Shown in pieces: positions 36,354-48,386 of a stretch of DNA of 64,000 nt. The position numbers and the translations under genes are program-made. How positions within the stretch are numbered: position 1 is the stretch's first letter; each line of letters opens with the position of its first letter. The DNA lies in the NCBI GenBank assembly GCA_016748015.1, contig JAAOMT010000519.1, forward strand, positions 300,258-364,257, in the 5' to 3' direction. The DNA comes from Geosiphon pyriformis (lineage: Eukaryota; Glomeromycota; Glomeromycetes; Archaeosporales; Geosiphonaceae). The notes under the pieces were generated by a model. The model did no database searches. It was not told where the DNA came from and was given only the letters and a program-made list of their open reading frames with translations.

Positions 36354-37786
36354 AACCAAACTCGGACTCTTGAACCTAGATCATAGAGCGTAATTTCATA
36401 TAAGGGAATTGCAGTGCGAAATAAATACCCTTATTATTTTTAATCATTTCAACATCACAAATCATCAGCATAATTCACATTTTAATCACACGCGTTTCGC
36501 GTAGCATGTACAAATATTTTCAACCACACAATTATATAATAACCACATTTTTTGCCTTCCAAAAGTCCTCAAATATATCAATCCGGACTGAAAGTAGTCG
36601 CAAAGCATTTTGTATTGAATTCTCAATGCTTATAAAACTATTGTCCTCACTTAATGTTTGTAGTATTCTCTAGAATTTTAGCTGACTTCTCATTCAGCTC
36701 GCAAAATTATATACACTCTAAATAATCATTCTATCATCATCCTTAGCATTTCTCATTTATAATATAAATGCATATGAAAATTTCCCCAGTAAATAGTAAA
36801 AAAAATTGCATTTTCACATATTTCATATTTTCTATTCTTGCATTTATTTCTGACCTTTTCATTTGTTCAACTATTCTCGTCTCCTTGTATATAGACTAAA
36901 TAAATAATATACGTGAGAGCCAAAACTCACTCAAATTTATTAGATGTACAATTCTTTTATCCTTTTATCCTTGTTATCCTCTTTGAGATTTTTAAACTTT
37001 AATATCATGTGGATGTCAGAAGTCATCAGGGATGATAGTCGCACCATTACCTTATAAAGGTTAGCAATAAAATATGTCGATATATTCAGACTTTAAAAAT
37101 TTCACATTGAAATTTACTGAGAACCCAATTTTTATGAGTTATTGTTATTTTATTTAAGGAAATATTTCATTAAACTTTTTCTTCAACCTATGTTTTATTA
37201 TAGCTTAAAACTTTATACAAAAATTCAAAAGTAACATTTAATAATATTAATTCACAAAAAAATTGTTTTTGCACATTTTTAATTTAATATGTTTGACATT
37301 AAATTTTTTGATTTTCATTAAAAAAATTAATTAAATAATAAATAATAAAAGTCTGAAGCTTTTCTTTTCAATTTTTTAAATATAAATTAATGAATATTCA
37401 GAGCTATTCATGAATAGACCTTTTTTTCAATCATTCCAAAGCCTCTGCATATTCTTTTCAAAGTTTTAAATGTTATTTCATTCCAAGAACTAAAGCTCTA
37501 AGTTTTTCTGAATTCGAAATTTGGGCATGTTTTCTCTCAAAGCAATAAAAATTAAGGGATTTTTAATGTTCTGATAAAATCTTAAAAAACGCGTTCACCC
37601 CAGTTACGAAGAAAATATTTGGGCACCAATAATTCTCAGCGCGAATGTATTGATTGAACCCTCCAAATTAAAATAAAGGCAAAGAAAATCAATAATAGGG
37701 AAAGGGTCATAAGTAGATTTCTGTGATTTGGTTGAACGATAAAATTTTTCCAGCAGTATTGTGCGTTTCAGAAAACATTATCAACC
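36354..37786. other. Intergenic between convergent receptor and small membrane-protein genes
   Basis: 3' flank of the receptor with an AATAAA near 36420 that could serve polyadenylation. No gene was seen; I looked for a short CaaX-ending pheromone frame and did not find one, but the hand search was not exhaustive. Confidence 0.4.
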
Positions 37787-38113
37787 TTAGCCCATTGATT
37801 TTGCAGCTTGCCGAGCTCTCATGTCACGACGTTTTAACAAAGTTTCCATTATAGCACCAAAAATATAAAGGGCGACGCAAAAGATAAACATTATCATAAA
37901 AAACGCATGGTCCCTGAAGAAGCCTTTGGAAATATTGGGGGCACCGCAGGGATTGTAATAAGCGTATAGGCCAGTCGCTGAGGGCCTTATAGGAGATATT
38001 GTGGTTGGATTTGGCTGTTGTTGAGGCTCTGAGGACGCAATATCGGGAAAAGCCAAGAATATAAATGACCCAAATACGCAAAATATTATAAGTTTTAGAT
38101 TAAGTAGCTTCAT
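37787..38113 (-). CDS. Small type I membrane protein, unknown function
   Basis: A 108-aa frame from the ATG at 38113-38111. It has a signal peptide (LKLIIFCVFGSFIFLAFPDIAS), a short Pro/Ser/Thr/Gln-rich lumenal part with one Cys (NPCGAPNIS), one membrane span (FFMIMFIFCVALYIFGAIME) and a basic tail (KRRDMRARQAAKS). This layout fits a small secretory-pathway or plasma-membrane protein. It lies head-to-head with the flavocytochrome gene at 38572 (458 bp between starts), so they may share a control region. No family recognised. Confidence 0.6.
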   Translation of the reverse strand: MKLLNLKLIIFCVFGSFIFLAFPDIASSEPQQQPNPTTISPIRPSATGLYAYYNPCGAPNISKGFFRDHAFFMIMFIFCVALYIFGAIMETLLKRRDMRARQAAKSMG

Positions 38114-38509
38114 TTCCGACTTTGATGTTTATTATTTTCGAAATTACGACTATATAATAATTATTTTTCCTTTTAGATGAAGAAAGTTGATTTTGTCTCT
38201 TTTGACCTTATTTATCATTGAAATCTTTCGTAATAGGGAAAGCTTTTTCAACCTGAACTTGCTTTTTATTTTGAATTAGATGGTTTAAAAAAAGTGAAGA
38301 GAAGCCTTAAAAAGAATTTTCCATTGATTTATTCGATTAGTAACAAGTTTTGAGGAAATCTTTCCCTTTTTCAATTAACATGGGTTTAGTAATCAAGATA
38401 TGTTTGTGTCATTTCTTAAAATGTTAATTTCAACATTTCCAATGAATTTCCCTCTTTAATTAAAAATCACATGATGTTATCAACAATGGTTTATAAAGAT
38501 GATAGATTC

Positions 38510-38517
38510 TATAAAAG
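38510..38517 (+). promoter_or_regulatory. TATA box of the flavocytochrome gene
   Basis: TATAAAAG 55 bp upstream of the ATG at 38572. Confidence 0.6.
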
Positions 38518-38571
38518 CTTTCATCTTTTCCGAAAAGAATTTTATGTTATTGTAACCCACTAGCAAACAAT

Positions 38572-40273
38572 ATGGATAATAGCCCTCGGATATTTACACC
38601 TAACGAAGCGGCCGGTTATTATGCAGCCGTTTTGGGGATATGTATATGCATACTTTTCGCTATTCCTCACCAATTTTTTCTAGCTCGCCGATATTTTTAT
38701 CCTAAGGAAACAAAGCATGTCAGCCTGGATCATTCAAATAATGAAAACACGGTGAAGACAGCTAATTCCGGGGAACTTATTCATTCCAGTTTCGTTGTCA
38801 ACAGCCACAAATTTTGGAATACAAGAATTCACGTTCATGGCATTGGGAACATGTCAATGAAAGAAGTTGTCATGCTCATTATTTACTTGTCATTAAACGC
38901 CGCATTTCTATTCATTCCTTTTGAAGCAAGTCTTACTCATGACATTGTTCAACGAAATAACCGATTTGGCCGGCTGGGTTTTGCTAATGGAGCATTTGTT
39001 TTCGCAATGGCAACAAGAAACTCAGTATTTGTTAATCTCTTGGGTGTCCCATTTGAAAGAATGATTATTTTCCATAGGTGGGTTGGACGCACAATCATCT
39101 TCATGATCATGTTTCATGGTGGAAGTCAAATTAGCAATCGATGGAACACTATGACCCACAATCTTTATGATCTTTTCTTTGCAGATCGAGTAATAAGAGC
39201 CGGGTTCATTTCTTTCCTTGGACTTGCAATAATCGGCATCACTTCGATTTCTTTGATTAGGCGATATGCATTTGAAGTGTTTTATTTTGGACATTTAGGC
39301 TATATAGTCTTCTTAACGGCTGTATGTCTGCATGATAGTCAAGCAATTTATTGGTTCGGATTTGGCATTGCATTATATGGAATCGATAGAATTATAAGAT
39401 TTTTTGTTTCATGGAAAGAAACAAAAGTTATTAGTGTGAAAGCTCTTCAGGGAGGTGTCACTAAAATTGGCTTCAAAAGGAAATGGAATTATCAGCCAGG
39501 ACAATATATATTTGTAAATTTTTCTCAGTTAAATCTTTTTTCGACTATTGATTGGCATCCTGTTTCCCTTTCATCTGCCCCAACATTGACCGATGACGGT
39601 CAAAGTTATGCAACCATTCATTTGAAAACTTCCGGAGGCTTTACAAAACGTCTTTTTAATAAGGCTCAGGATACGACCAGTGAAAAAGAAACTACATTTA
39701 AGATGAGAGTTGAAGGTCCTTATGGAAAGCCAAGCGTGAATTTCAAAGATTACCGAACAGTTTTGTTAGTCGGAGGTGGAATTGGAGTTACGCCCATCAT
39801 GAGCATTATACAAGATCTTGTTGATAGACAAGTCACCGGAGTTCCACTCAAAACGCAATTAATTTTTTTCGTATGGATCATCCCAGATCTCGGTAAGTTT
39901 CAAGATGGCATTTCCTCGATATCCTATTGTGTTTTTAAACTTTTAAAAATATTATGCAGATGCATACTCTTGGTTCGAAATGGAGCTTGAAGAACTCTCC
40001 CAAAGATTTTCAATACTATCTTCAGAAACTTATCGACTTGATCTAAAAATTTACCTTACTCGTGACAAAGGAAGTCTCCCAACGAATGTCATTCAGGGCC
40101 GACCAAATTTCACGAAATTGCTGCATGAAATTAAGAATTTAAATGGTTCAGGTGATATTGCAGTTGCAGCTTGTGGGCCAGCATTGTTGTTAAATGAGGT
40201 TAGCAGAACAGCTATATCACAAAGCGATCGTACTTGTCTTTTCAAGGTTCATACCGAAGTTTTTGAATTTTAG
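38572..40273 (+). CDS. Ferric reductase / NADPH oxidase-like flavocytochrome
   Basis: Two exons, 38572-39892 and 39960-40273, intron GTAAGT...TGCAG in phase 1; 544 aa. About six membrane spans carry two heme-ligand pairs: H168-x13-H182 and H241-x12-H254. The FAD site DWHPVSLSS, the pyrophosphate motif GPYGKP, the NADPH site LLVGGGIGVTPIMSI and the late CGP motif (AACGPALL) are all present and in order, so the electron path from NADPH through FAD and two hemes across the membrane looks intact. The N-terminus (extra first span) and C-terminus (FKVHTEVFEF) look like ferric reductases; the x12 spacing of the second pair is the NOX spacing. It could reduce Fe(III)/Cu(II) or oxygen; sequence alone does not decide. 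There are no EF hands. Confidence 0.88.
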
Positions 40274-41146
40274 AATTAGTTTCATAATATTTAAACATAA
40301 TTTTCTTTTGATTAAAAAAATTAATAATATATTTTTTAAATAAATAAAAAAGTTTACTTTTCAATATTTGCGCAAAGGTATTCATACTGTTAATGATTCA
40401 CCTAGTCATTTTAAAATGGTGTCGTTCATAAAGCGACTGGTCTTGTTAGAAAAAGTAAAAAATAGACACAAAGGCTTTAAAAAAGGGCTCAAGTTTCTAA
40501 AATTAAACATAATTTTCGATTTATGAGTTATTCTATTATAAGCCCGGTATCTTTTCAAAACTAAAATTAACTTTTTGGTAAAGGCACTAGAATAAATCAA
40601 AGTGCAATATGCCTCATTGTTTTGCTTAATAAAACTATTATTTTTATCACAGAAATCTTGGCGTCTTTAGGAAAAATATTCATTTAAAAAAATTATTTCA
40701 CCAAAATAAACTTTAAATCTAAAATATTTTCGAATTGCATATCGTTTTGGAATTTCAATTGATTTTAACAATTGCAAAACAGACTTATAAGTGTGATATG
40801 ACTCTTACACCATTTTGAAATATTCAATCGCCGAATTTAATCTAAAGCAATCCGCTTGAGCATTAAGAAATTTAATTTTGCCCGGAATTTTGAAGTGATT
40901 TACATAGCATTTGTCAGAAAATCTTTTTCTCCAGAGAAAGATTTTGTGCTACATTAAATTAACTTTCGGCTCGTGCTACCCTGAATATTAGAAATCAATT
41001 ATTTTTTTTTAGTATAAAGCTAACAACGCGTTCGTAACAAAACCGTCAGAATTCAAAGTCAAAAAATACAGAGCTAGATATCAAAGCGCTAAACTAATTT
41101 GAAAAAGAGAGAAATAAAACCAGAACAATTAATCTAACCTGATAAA
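40274..41146. other. Intergenic between flavocytochrome and first HMG gene
   Basis: AT-rich, no gene seen. It contains the promoter of the HMG gene at 41147, without an obvious TATA box in the last 100 bp. Confidence 0.4.
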
Positions 41147-42325
41147 ATGAATTCATCTCAAGAAGACTTCATTCAAGATTTGAACCAATTTGACTTTGAA
41201 ACTAAAACTACCGGACGTCCATTTATTTTCATTGACTCGAGTGATCCCATTAATCCAAACCAAGTAATCAGTCATGAAGCTAAACCGATGTTCAAACCAC
41301 CATTTCCACCAGTTTTTCATTCCCAAGATTTGATTGCAAAGAAACAAAAAGGTGCTAATTGTACTAGATCCCCCAATGCGTTCATACTTTATCGGAGAGC
41401 TTTTGTGAAAGCTGCTTTAAATGAAGGATTTAAACTTCCAATGACTGTTATTTCGACCATGGCCTCACATGCATGGGAAAATGAATTACCATTTGTTAAA
41501 GAAGAATATAAGAAAATTGCTCAAGAAGCCAAAATTCAACACGAAATTTTATTCCCAAAAGTCAATCCAAAGAAAAAATCAAAAAGATGGCGTGTATACC
41601 CACAGAAACCAAGAAATCCGGTAAAACAATCGCCTTCCAGTCGAAGCCCTTCTTTATCTCCAACAAGCACCACCTCTTCATCCCCTTTTCCCTGGAGTCC
41701 TGTCTCATCAGATGATGAAATATTCTTGGAACATGAGAGTTCCAATCAATCCACAAATATTGATTCGAATTTTAACGTTGAAAATGATTTAGTGATGCCA
41801 GTTTCTGAAGATTTTTTCAACGATTTATTATTCGCTGATGAGATGTGTCATCTTGAAAGGAATATTGAAAATGAAATTGATTCGGAAAGAATTCCATCAA
41901 ATGATATTACTGAAATGTCACATGAAGCATTCGATTTTCACGAGATCATGAACCTTTCCCAAATGATTGATTTTGGTCATTTAGATCTTAATCAAGAATT
42001 CGATGATATTTACCAAATATTTGAAAATACAATGGTTGAACCTGAGAACCAAAATTTTCAATCGCCAATTAATTCACCTAATATAAATCAATTTTTGAAT
42101 ATCGATTCAATAGAAGAAACATCTATTGGTATTTATAACTTAGCAGAAGAAAATTTTTTCTCCTCGATTTCAGCAGAACAATCAATTGAGTTGAATTACT
42201 TGAATCAATATCAAAATTTTGAATTATATTTTGAACCATTTGCACCCGAAAATTATGACAATTTGTCTTACGAAAAATCAAACATTTATGATTTCCAACT
42301 TGAACAGCACGAAGAATATTTTTAG
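41147..42325 (+). CDS. MATA-HMG-box transcription factor (HMG 1 of 4)
   Basis: A single-exon 392-aa frame. The HMG box spans about residues 74-138 (SPNAFILYRRAFVKAA ... VISTMASHAWENE ... VKEEYKKIAQEAKIQHEILFP), with the mating-type signature PNAFILYRR and the AHAW-like Trp. It is followed by a basic block (KKKSKRWRVYPQKP) where mating-type HMG proteins have their basic extension. Upstream, residues 24-33 (RPFIFIDSSD) and 51-56 (PPFPPV) recur in the sister genes. The rest is acidic, Asn/Glu/Ser-rich and probably disordered, like an activation region. Sequence-specific DNA binding in the nucleus is expected. It is the first of four same-strand copies; such genes are strongly expanded in arbuscular-mycorrhizal fungi. 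Whether this one acts in mating is unknown. Confidence 0.9.
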   Translation: MNSSQEDFIQDLNQFDFETKTTGRPFIFIDSSDPINPNQVISHEAKPMFKPPFPPVFHSQDLIAKKQKGANCTRSPNAFILYRRAFVKAALNEGFKLPMTVISTMASHAWENELPFVKEEYKKIAQEAKIQHEILFPKVNPKKKSKRWRVYPQKPRNPVKQSPSSRSPSLSPTSTTSSSPFPWSPVSSDDEIFLEHESSNQSTNIDSNFNVENDLVMPVSEDFFNDLLFADEMCHLERNIENEIDSERIPSNDITEMSHEAFDFHEIMNLSQMIDFGHLDLNQEFDDIYQIFENTMVEPENQNFQSPINSPNINQFLNIDSIEETSIGIYNLAEENFFSSISAEQSIELNYLNQYQNFELYFEPFAPENYDNLSYEKSNIYDFQLEQHEEYF

Positions 42326-43250
42326 TCTCTTAACGAATCATAACAATTCCTTTTATTCTTTGAATTCAACGTGATTAAGAATTTCTCTAATGAAACTAAA
42401 ACAAACATAAATCTAAGTTATTTATTTATGCCTATAACCCTCTGTCATGAAACTCGTTTATTCATTGCTTTAATCCAAAAGATTTTGAATTTTAACACTT
42501 ACCTTAAATTTAAAAACATCCTTATAAGCAATCTGTAAGATAAAGAAAATTAAGTAAGCATTTCATAGAGTCATTTCTAATATAGAATATTAAAATTAAA
42601 TTTTCCTTAAAAGAATATGTAAATAATTTATCCTTTTGTAGATATTTTACCTTCTCGCTTAGATTATCATAATTTTTAAAATAAGATAAAAGTTTAAAAA
42701 CTAAAAACTTAATAATTATTGAATAAAAATATGAAAAGTTTTAAATTTCCTTAAAAATTATGCAATTAAACTAATGATTCTCATTATTTACTAGGGAAAT
42801 TAATAAATTTATTTTAAGTCGAAAATTTTTTAATGTTGTGAGGAATCTCAACATTCCCTTCAGAAAAAATGGGAGTGTCACAAAATGATCATGCCGTTGT
42901 ATGTTTGGGTTATCTCAACTGTGGGATGCATTAAAAACAACGCCAATTTACGTAATTCCAAGTTTTTCCCTATTGATTTGGAAAATTATGCTGTGCCTTT
43001 TCAAATCTGGAAAATTGAATACACATCTTTACTTGCTTACCGAATGTGTTGCTTGATTTCGTAACTGCATTTTTGAATTGTATGAGAAGTTTGGTAAATA
43101 AACCCAAAGCATGAAAAATATCTAAGTTCCAATTCGTATTTTGAAATTTTCAGTATTCTGAATTTTTAATTCACATAAATGCAGTAAATGATCTTTTTTC
43201 AAAGAATTGTCTAGATTGTAAGACTTCTAAAATAAACTGCTTAAAATACA
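42326..43250. other. Intergenic between HMG copies 1 and 2
   Basis: AT-rich, no gene seen. Confidence 0.4.
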
Positions 43251-43259
43251 TATATAAAA
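43251..43259 (+). promoter_or_regulatory. Relic TATA box of HMG pseudogene
   Basis: TATATAAAA about 23 bp upstream of the remnant ATG at 43282, similar in position to that of HMG copy 3. Confidence 0.35.
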
Positions 43260-43281
43260 AGTTTTCTTTTCTATAGGTACA

Positions 43282-44028
43282 ATGACAAAGTTAATGACAA
43301 TAAGTCTCGCCCCTTGATTTACTTTATTCCAAAAATTCATTTAATTCAGATCAATCAATATCCAGCCAATGTGGAAAACCGATATTCAGGCCTTCCTTTC
43401 CTCCACTGATAAGCACCCATGACCTTTTCCCAAAGCAAACAGGGACCAAACCAAAAAAATCACCAAATGCCTTCATTCTGTGCAGGAGAGATTTTGTAAG
43501 GGTTGCTTTGGCGAAAGGTATAAACTTCCTATGACGATAGTTTCTACCATGGCCTCACAAGCATGGAAACAAGAATTGCCTTTTGTAAAAGATGAATACA
43601 AAAGAGTTGCAAAGGCAGCGAAAATTCAACACAATAAGCTATATCCCAAGGAAGATTTAGAAATCTCAAAAAAAAGGTGGCGTGTCTTTTCACATAAACC
43701 AGTCATGGAGACAACAGGAAATTCCTTGACCCAATCTTTAGATAAAAAGTTTGAACCTGTTAATTCATCCATCCATTCAAAATTAATAAACTACACAGAA
43801 CCGTATGACCAGATACCACCCTTAGAAGAAGAATTTCAAGTTCAATCGATAATAATTCCTGATGAAAACAGTTTCAATCAATGGTCTGGAATAATTAAAA
43901 ACAGAGAGTTTCCCTTGTTTCCATATCTTAGCTCGGAGGAAATTTCCTGGTATGATTCATCAGAAATTACAAATTTTCTCACTGAGAGATATGAAAGTCA
44001 AAGCCTTCTGGATGCTTCTTTAATATAA
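43282..44028 (+). pseudogene. MATA-HMG-box pseudogene (HMG 2 of 4)
   Basis: Three reading frames are needed to follow the family. The ATG at 43282 runs into a TGA at 43315. Another frame starts RPLIYF (43308), the counterpart of RPFIFID in the sisters. From about 43375 a frame gives KPIFRPSFPP and KKSPNAFILCRRDFVRVALAKG, then stops. A third frame resumes inside the box (YKLPMTIVSTMASQAWKQE) after a single-base deletion near 43520 and continues through KRWRVFSHKP to a stop at 44028. The C-terminal part is shorter than in copies 1 and 3 but keeps an acidic/Ser character. The box core is well conserved, so inactivation looks fairly recent. Confidence 0.85.
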
Positions 44029-45045
44029 CATGAGAGTCAAATTTCATAATGAAAAATATTAAAATTCTCACACTTGGTAATAAGGATTTCAAAAGCTTCA
44101 AAATAAAATTTGCACCATTCAATTAGATTCTCTTTGCTTTTTAATAAATATTCTATATTTAATCGATTTTAAACACCATAAAGTTGAAGCTCAATAATAA
44201 TGTGTCTTCGTATACAAGAAAAGAACTTATTACTATGATTCTATAAACGTTATGATTCAATTTGCTTTTTTGTTTGTTTGTTTATAAGTACAACGTTTAT
44301 CTGCGGCTTTCAACTGGAAAGGCAAACAATATCAATCTTTCTTTAATCTCTGAAAGTGGGAATTCTGAAACTTTAAAATCTTTGATATCAATGTTGTCAT
44401 TCCGTGCATTTAATAAACTCTTGCATTTTGCTGAGCAACTTTCATGTCTCTCATAGACTTTGAATTGAAGTGGTTCGTAAAAGTTTTTTATTAATTTAAA
44501 TTATTTATTTTAACGTATAGGCATTTTTCCAAATTCAGCATTACAAAATTCAAATTTTTTTAGCGTTTCAGAATTGAGCATTTAAGTTCGAATCAGTGAT
44601 TTTTTCGATAACAATTTTATTTAATAAACTAATTCCAAGTTCTACTTGGAATCTTCCATTGAGATTTACTCGCCACTGATGATAAATGATAGAGAATTTT
44701 TTTTTTCCAATTTTGGAAATTGAATGTATCACGAAAAATAAAACGCCACGTTAATGCGCCTATTTTAAAGATAAAAAGTGTTAATAATAAATTTCGAGGA
44801 TATAAAAAAAGCCAAAGAAATCGAATCATGAGAAATTTCTAAATAGCTTAAGGTTTTCATCATGACAAGTTGCATTTTTATTCGGGTTTTAAATATTTTC
44901 CTAAAAAGGATAAAAGATTTTTAATCAAAGAAAGACGATTGGTATCCAGCCGAATGTTTTTCAATTTTTTAAGTTGTGTTTCTTGACTTGGAGAAAATAT
45001 TTTCAACTTTCAATTTTAATTGATTGGTTCAAAGGTTTCAAATCT
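44029..45045. other. Intergenic between HMG copies 2 and 3
   Basis: No gene seen; short frames without domains. Confidence 0.4.
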
Positions 45046-45054
45046 TATATAAAA
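45046..45054 (+). promoter_or_regulatory. TATA box of HMG copy 3
   Basis: TATATAAAA about 72 bp upstream of the ATG at 45126. A gattggt (reverse CCAAT) lies about 25 bp further upstream. Confidence 0.6.
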
Positions 45055-45125
45055 CTAGAATGGTCCCCCTAAAGATAACTGCAGTCAAGAATTGACTCAA
45101 ACAAGAGTGATATACAGAGGGAAAG

Positions 45126-46223
45126 ATGAATTCAATCACAAATACTGATCTTAAGCAAAATGATCTTTCATTTCCTACCAAAATTGAAAGTCACCCTTCC
45201 CCTCCCCCTCTCCCTCGTCCTTTTATTTTTATTGATTCTAGTGATCCAACCAATATTCCCAATCTCTTAGTCACTCCCAATGATACTGATATGATTTTTA
45301 GACCACCATTCCCACCAATATTAACCCCTCAAGATTTAATTAGCAAGAAACAGAAGAATTCAAATCCGACAAAACCTCCCAATGCATTCATTATTTATCG
45401 TAGAGCATTTGTTAAAGCAAGTATAGATGAAGGATATCAGCTTCCTATGACCGTAATTTCTGCCATGGCATCCCAGGCTTGGCAAACAGAGTCGTCGATT
45501 GTGAAAGAGGAATACAAAAGAATTGCAGAATCAGCAAAAATTCAACATGACATTTTGTATCCAAAACTTCAACGTAAAGAATCGAAGAGGTGGCGTGTTT
45601 CTCCACAGAAACCGGTAATAAATGTGAGCTCTACAACGATGAAAACTTTATCATCAACCCCTTTAGCATCATCCACAAAAGATTTTGGTATAATTGATGG
45701 GCTTTCGGAATTTGTTTCTTCGGAAACTATAAACTCTATCGATAATCACATCAATTTTATCCAACACAGTGATACTAATCTCAATGTGTCAGATCTTTCC
45801 GGAGGTTTTGTTGATTCCAATGCTGAAAATTTTGACTTTTCCTTTGAAGATTTCAACTACAATGACAAAACGGAAGTCCTAGAGAATATCTCATGTTTAT
45901 CACTACCTACTACTCCAGGAAAATCTTTCTGCTATAAAGGAGTAGAATTTGAAAGCTTCGAAGTTGCCCAATCATTATCACCTTTTCAAGGATCGTTTGA
46001 TTATCTAGGGATCCCAGGTTCTAGCATGGAAATCCCTGAAAGCTCAATGGGATTAGAACCGGCAGCAGATTATTTTTCGCCTGTTTTGCCTACTACAGCT
46101 GGAAAGAATTACTCATTCAATTTTTCTTCAATGATGGGTCAGATATATTCCGCTGGCTCCCTTGAATCATCCTCTGGCCTCAATTATTCTGATATATCTA
46201 ACACTTTGGCTTTTCAAGAATAA
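45126..46223 (+). CDS. MATA-HMG-box transcription factor (HMG 3 of 4)
   Basis: A single-exon 365-aa frame, closest to copy 1. It has a Pro-rich N-terminus, then RPFIFIDSSDP at 31-41 and FRPPFPPI at 58-65. The HMG box is at about 84-146 (PPNAFIIYRRAFVKAS ... VISAMASQAWQTE ... VKEEYKRIAESAKIQHDILYP), followed by the basic block KESKRWRVSPQKP. The C-terminal 200 residues are acidic and Ser/Phe-rich, with two related short motifs LPTTPGKSF and LPTTAGKNY. Complete by comparison with copy 1. Nuclear DNA-binding role inferred from the box; target genes unknown. Confidence 0.9.
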   Translation: MNSITNTDLKQNDLSFPTKIESHPSPPPLPRPFIFIDSSDPTNIPNLLVTPNDTDMIFRPPFPPILTPQDLISKKQKNSNPTKPPNAFIIYRRAFVKASIDEGYQLPMTVISAMASQAWQTESSIVKEEYKRIAESAKIQHDILYPKLQRKESKRWRVSPQKPVINVSSTTMKTLSSTPLASSTKDFGIIDGLSEFVSSETINSIDNHINFIQHSDTNLNVSDLSGGFVDSNAENFDFSFEDFNYNDKTEVLENISCLSLPTTPGKSFCYKGVEFESFEVAQSLSPFQGSFDYLGIPGSSMEIPESSMGLEPAADYFSPVLPTTAGKNYSFNFSSMMGQIYSAGSLESSSGLNYSDISNTLAFQE

Positions 46224-48319
46224 ACGCCTTTAATTAAGTTTAAATAATGCTTATTCAACAACTTGATAACATATGTTTCTTGGGAAGTTTTGTCATTTTT
46301 CAATATGGTAAATTTTTTAGAAAACAATTATATCAATCTTAAAAAAATATGTCCTGTTCTTATGGCTAAGAATCTCCAGTTTCCTTTTTTTTGTTTTCCC
46401 TCTGCAATATGAATAAAATTAAAAAAATATATGTTTTTCTTATTTCCTATAATCAAAAAATTTGAGAGTTTAAATTACTTTTTATATTTTACTTTATGAA
46501 ATAAATTTTGAATATGATTTCATTTAATTCTTATCGCATTATTGTCTATACCTAGTACTGTCTGAAGCCATAGTTTCAACGGGAAAGTGAGGATTGAGCC
46601 TATTGACTAACCTTGATTTTTAGGAGTAAAATCTAGAAACTACTGAATTTCATATATAATTGATAATTTTATTCTCATGGCAACACCCAATTCTACATAA
46701 AATTGTCTGGTCTGCTAATTTGAATTTCTTTTCAATTCCTCATTTTATTAAGCTTTGAAGAAAATTGGAGTTTTTGAAATCTCCAGTTAAAAACCGATTA
46801 TTTGATTTAATCTTCTCTTTTGAATACATTACCAAGAAAGAAATCATAAATATCAATTGGTATTATTTACTTTCATTTATTAATATACAGTCCTATGCAC
46901 TGTGACAATGAATTGCCAAAAGCTTAATCTTCTGAAGGTAACGTTGAGGGAATCATGCATAAATAACAGATTGAGCATTCATTCGACTGGTTAAAGCACG
47001 AAATCGGATAACGGGACTTTTATTTGCTTCAATTGTTTTATTTCAAGGGGAACATATTCAAGAAAATTTTTGCTATTAAGTAATCCCTGCTAATAATTCA
47101 TTCGAAAATGACATTTAAGGGCATATTTTTAGAATAAAAATGTCAAAGCAAAATCTCCAATCCTCAGCTTCTCTTGTTAAATCAAAAGGTTACAACTTTT
47201 AATGAGCGGGATTTATTGGTCAGAAAACATTTCTTCATGTCGAAATTTTTTAATTATTTAAGTTTTAATGAACTTACTAGCTCATTTTTATTGTGATAAT
47301 CTCTGAGTTAATGGCTCGATTTCGAGTTGATGAGAGCCAAAACTTGAGATAAATAACATAAAAAGGCAAGCTGTCCACTTAAATATAACCTCTTTTTAAG
47401 TTACATTGTGGATCTCAATATCTTTTGAAAGTCTTGATAATAAGCTTGGTCCTATTATTAATACATTAAATTTTTAAAGAAATAGCTCTTTAAATACTCA
47501 AAAAGAATATCACTATAAAGAAATGTCATTGTCAAATCCAATAATAAAAAAACAGTTCAGAAGCAAAAGTCCCAAGTTTATAATAGAAAGGTCTTAAGAT
47601 TTAAACTTTACGCTAGTAGTTTCCTGCCTTAGATTACGAGAAAAATTAGCTTTTACCACTGACCCCCAATTGAAAGTGTACTAAAAGCCAAATGTTGTTA
47701 ACAATAAAAAGATCTAGCTTATAAATAAGTCAACTGACAATCCTGGAGATTCGACAAACGCCAATTCTAACATCCAATCAAAAAGATGCACCAACCAAAA
47801 AAGGTATTCAATATTTTAGGCGATCAGGATTCACTGGTGTAATTGTCCTCCCGAGAAAATGAAATTTTAGTCTAGAACTCTGTTTGATATAGAAAGGCAC
47901 AGCATGTCCTTTAATTAGATAAGCCAGAATTATCAGAGAATTCTGATGGTTTTAATCTATTTCCTTAACGAAGGCTTGTTGGAAGATCTATATAATTTTG
48001 AATCTGTGACGTCATAAACCAGAGGTGTGGTTTAAAAGCACCTCGAAATATTCTCAGTGTATATATCATTTTTCTAGAATTCTCTATAAACTTATTTCAT
48101 CGCGTCTGAAAGCCACAAAAAATTTCTCGTCCTTTTTTATTGTACTCTTAATTATTGTTTTTGTACTGAAACTTCTATAATCATTTTGAAACTGTCACGT
48201 GGGTCAATATCAATTCTGGAGGGTTAAAACTGATTAATGCAGCCACAGGAGGCTTGTGCGTAGGGTTGATGCTACAGATATCTATGAAAATGATCATGTG
48301 TCAAACTCGCTTTTTAAAA
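46224..48319. other. Intergenic between HMG copies 3 and 4
   Basis: About 2.1 kb without an open frame of interest; no HMG remnant recognised. Confidence 0.4.
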
Positions 48320-48327
48320 TATAAAAG
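48320..48327 (+). promoter_or_regulatory. TATA box of HMG copy 4
   Basis: TATAAAAG about 60 bp upstream of the ATG at 48387. Confidence 0.6.
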
Positions 48328-48386
48328 CGGACAATGAAACTCAGTATTTGGTGACTAAAACGTTTCTTTTCGTCATTTATTGTAAA

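Noticed and set aside
39022..39294. 90-codon minus-strand frame.
   Set aside because: Antisense of the heme-binding region of the flavocytochrome gene.
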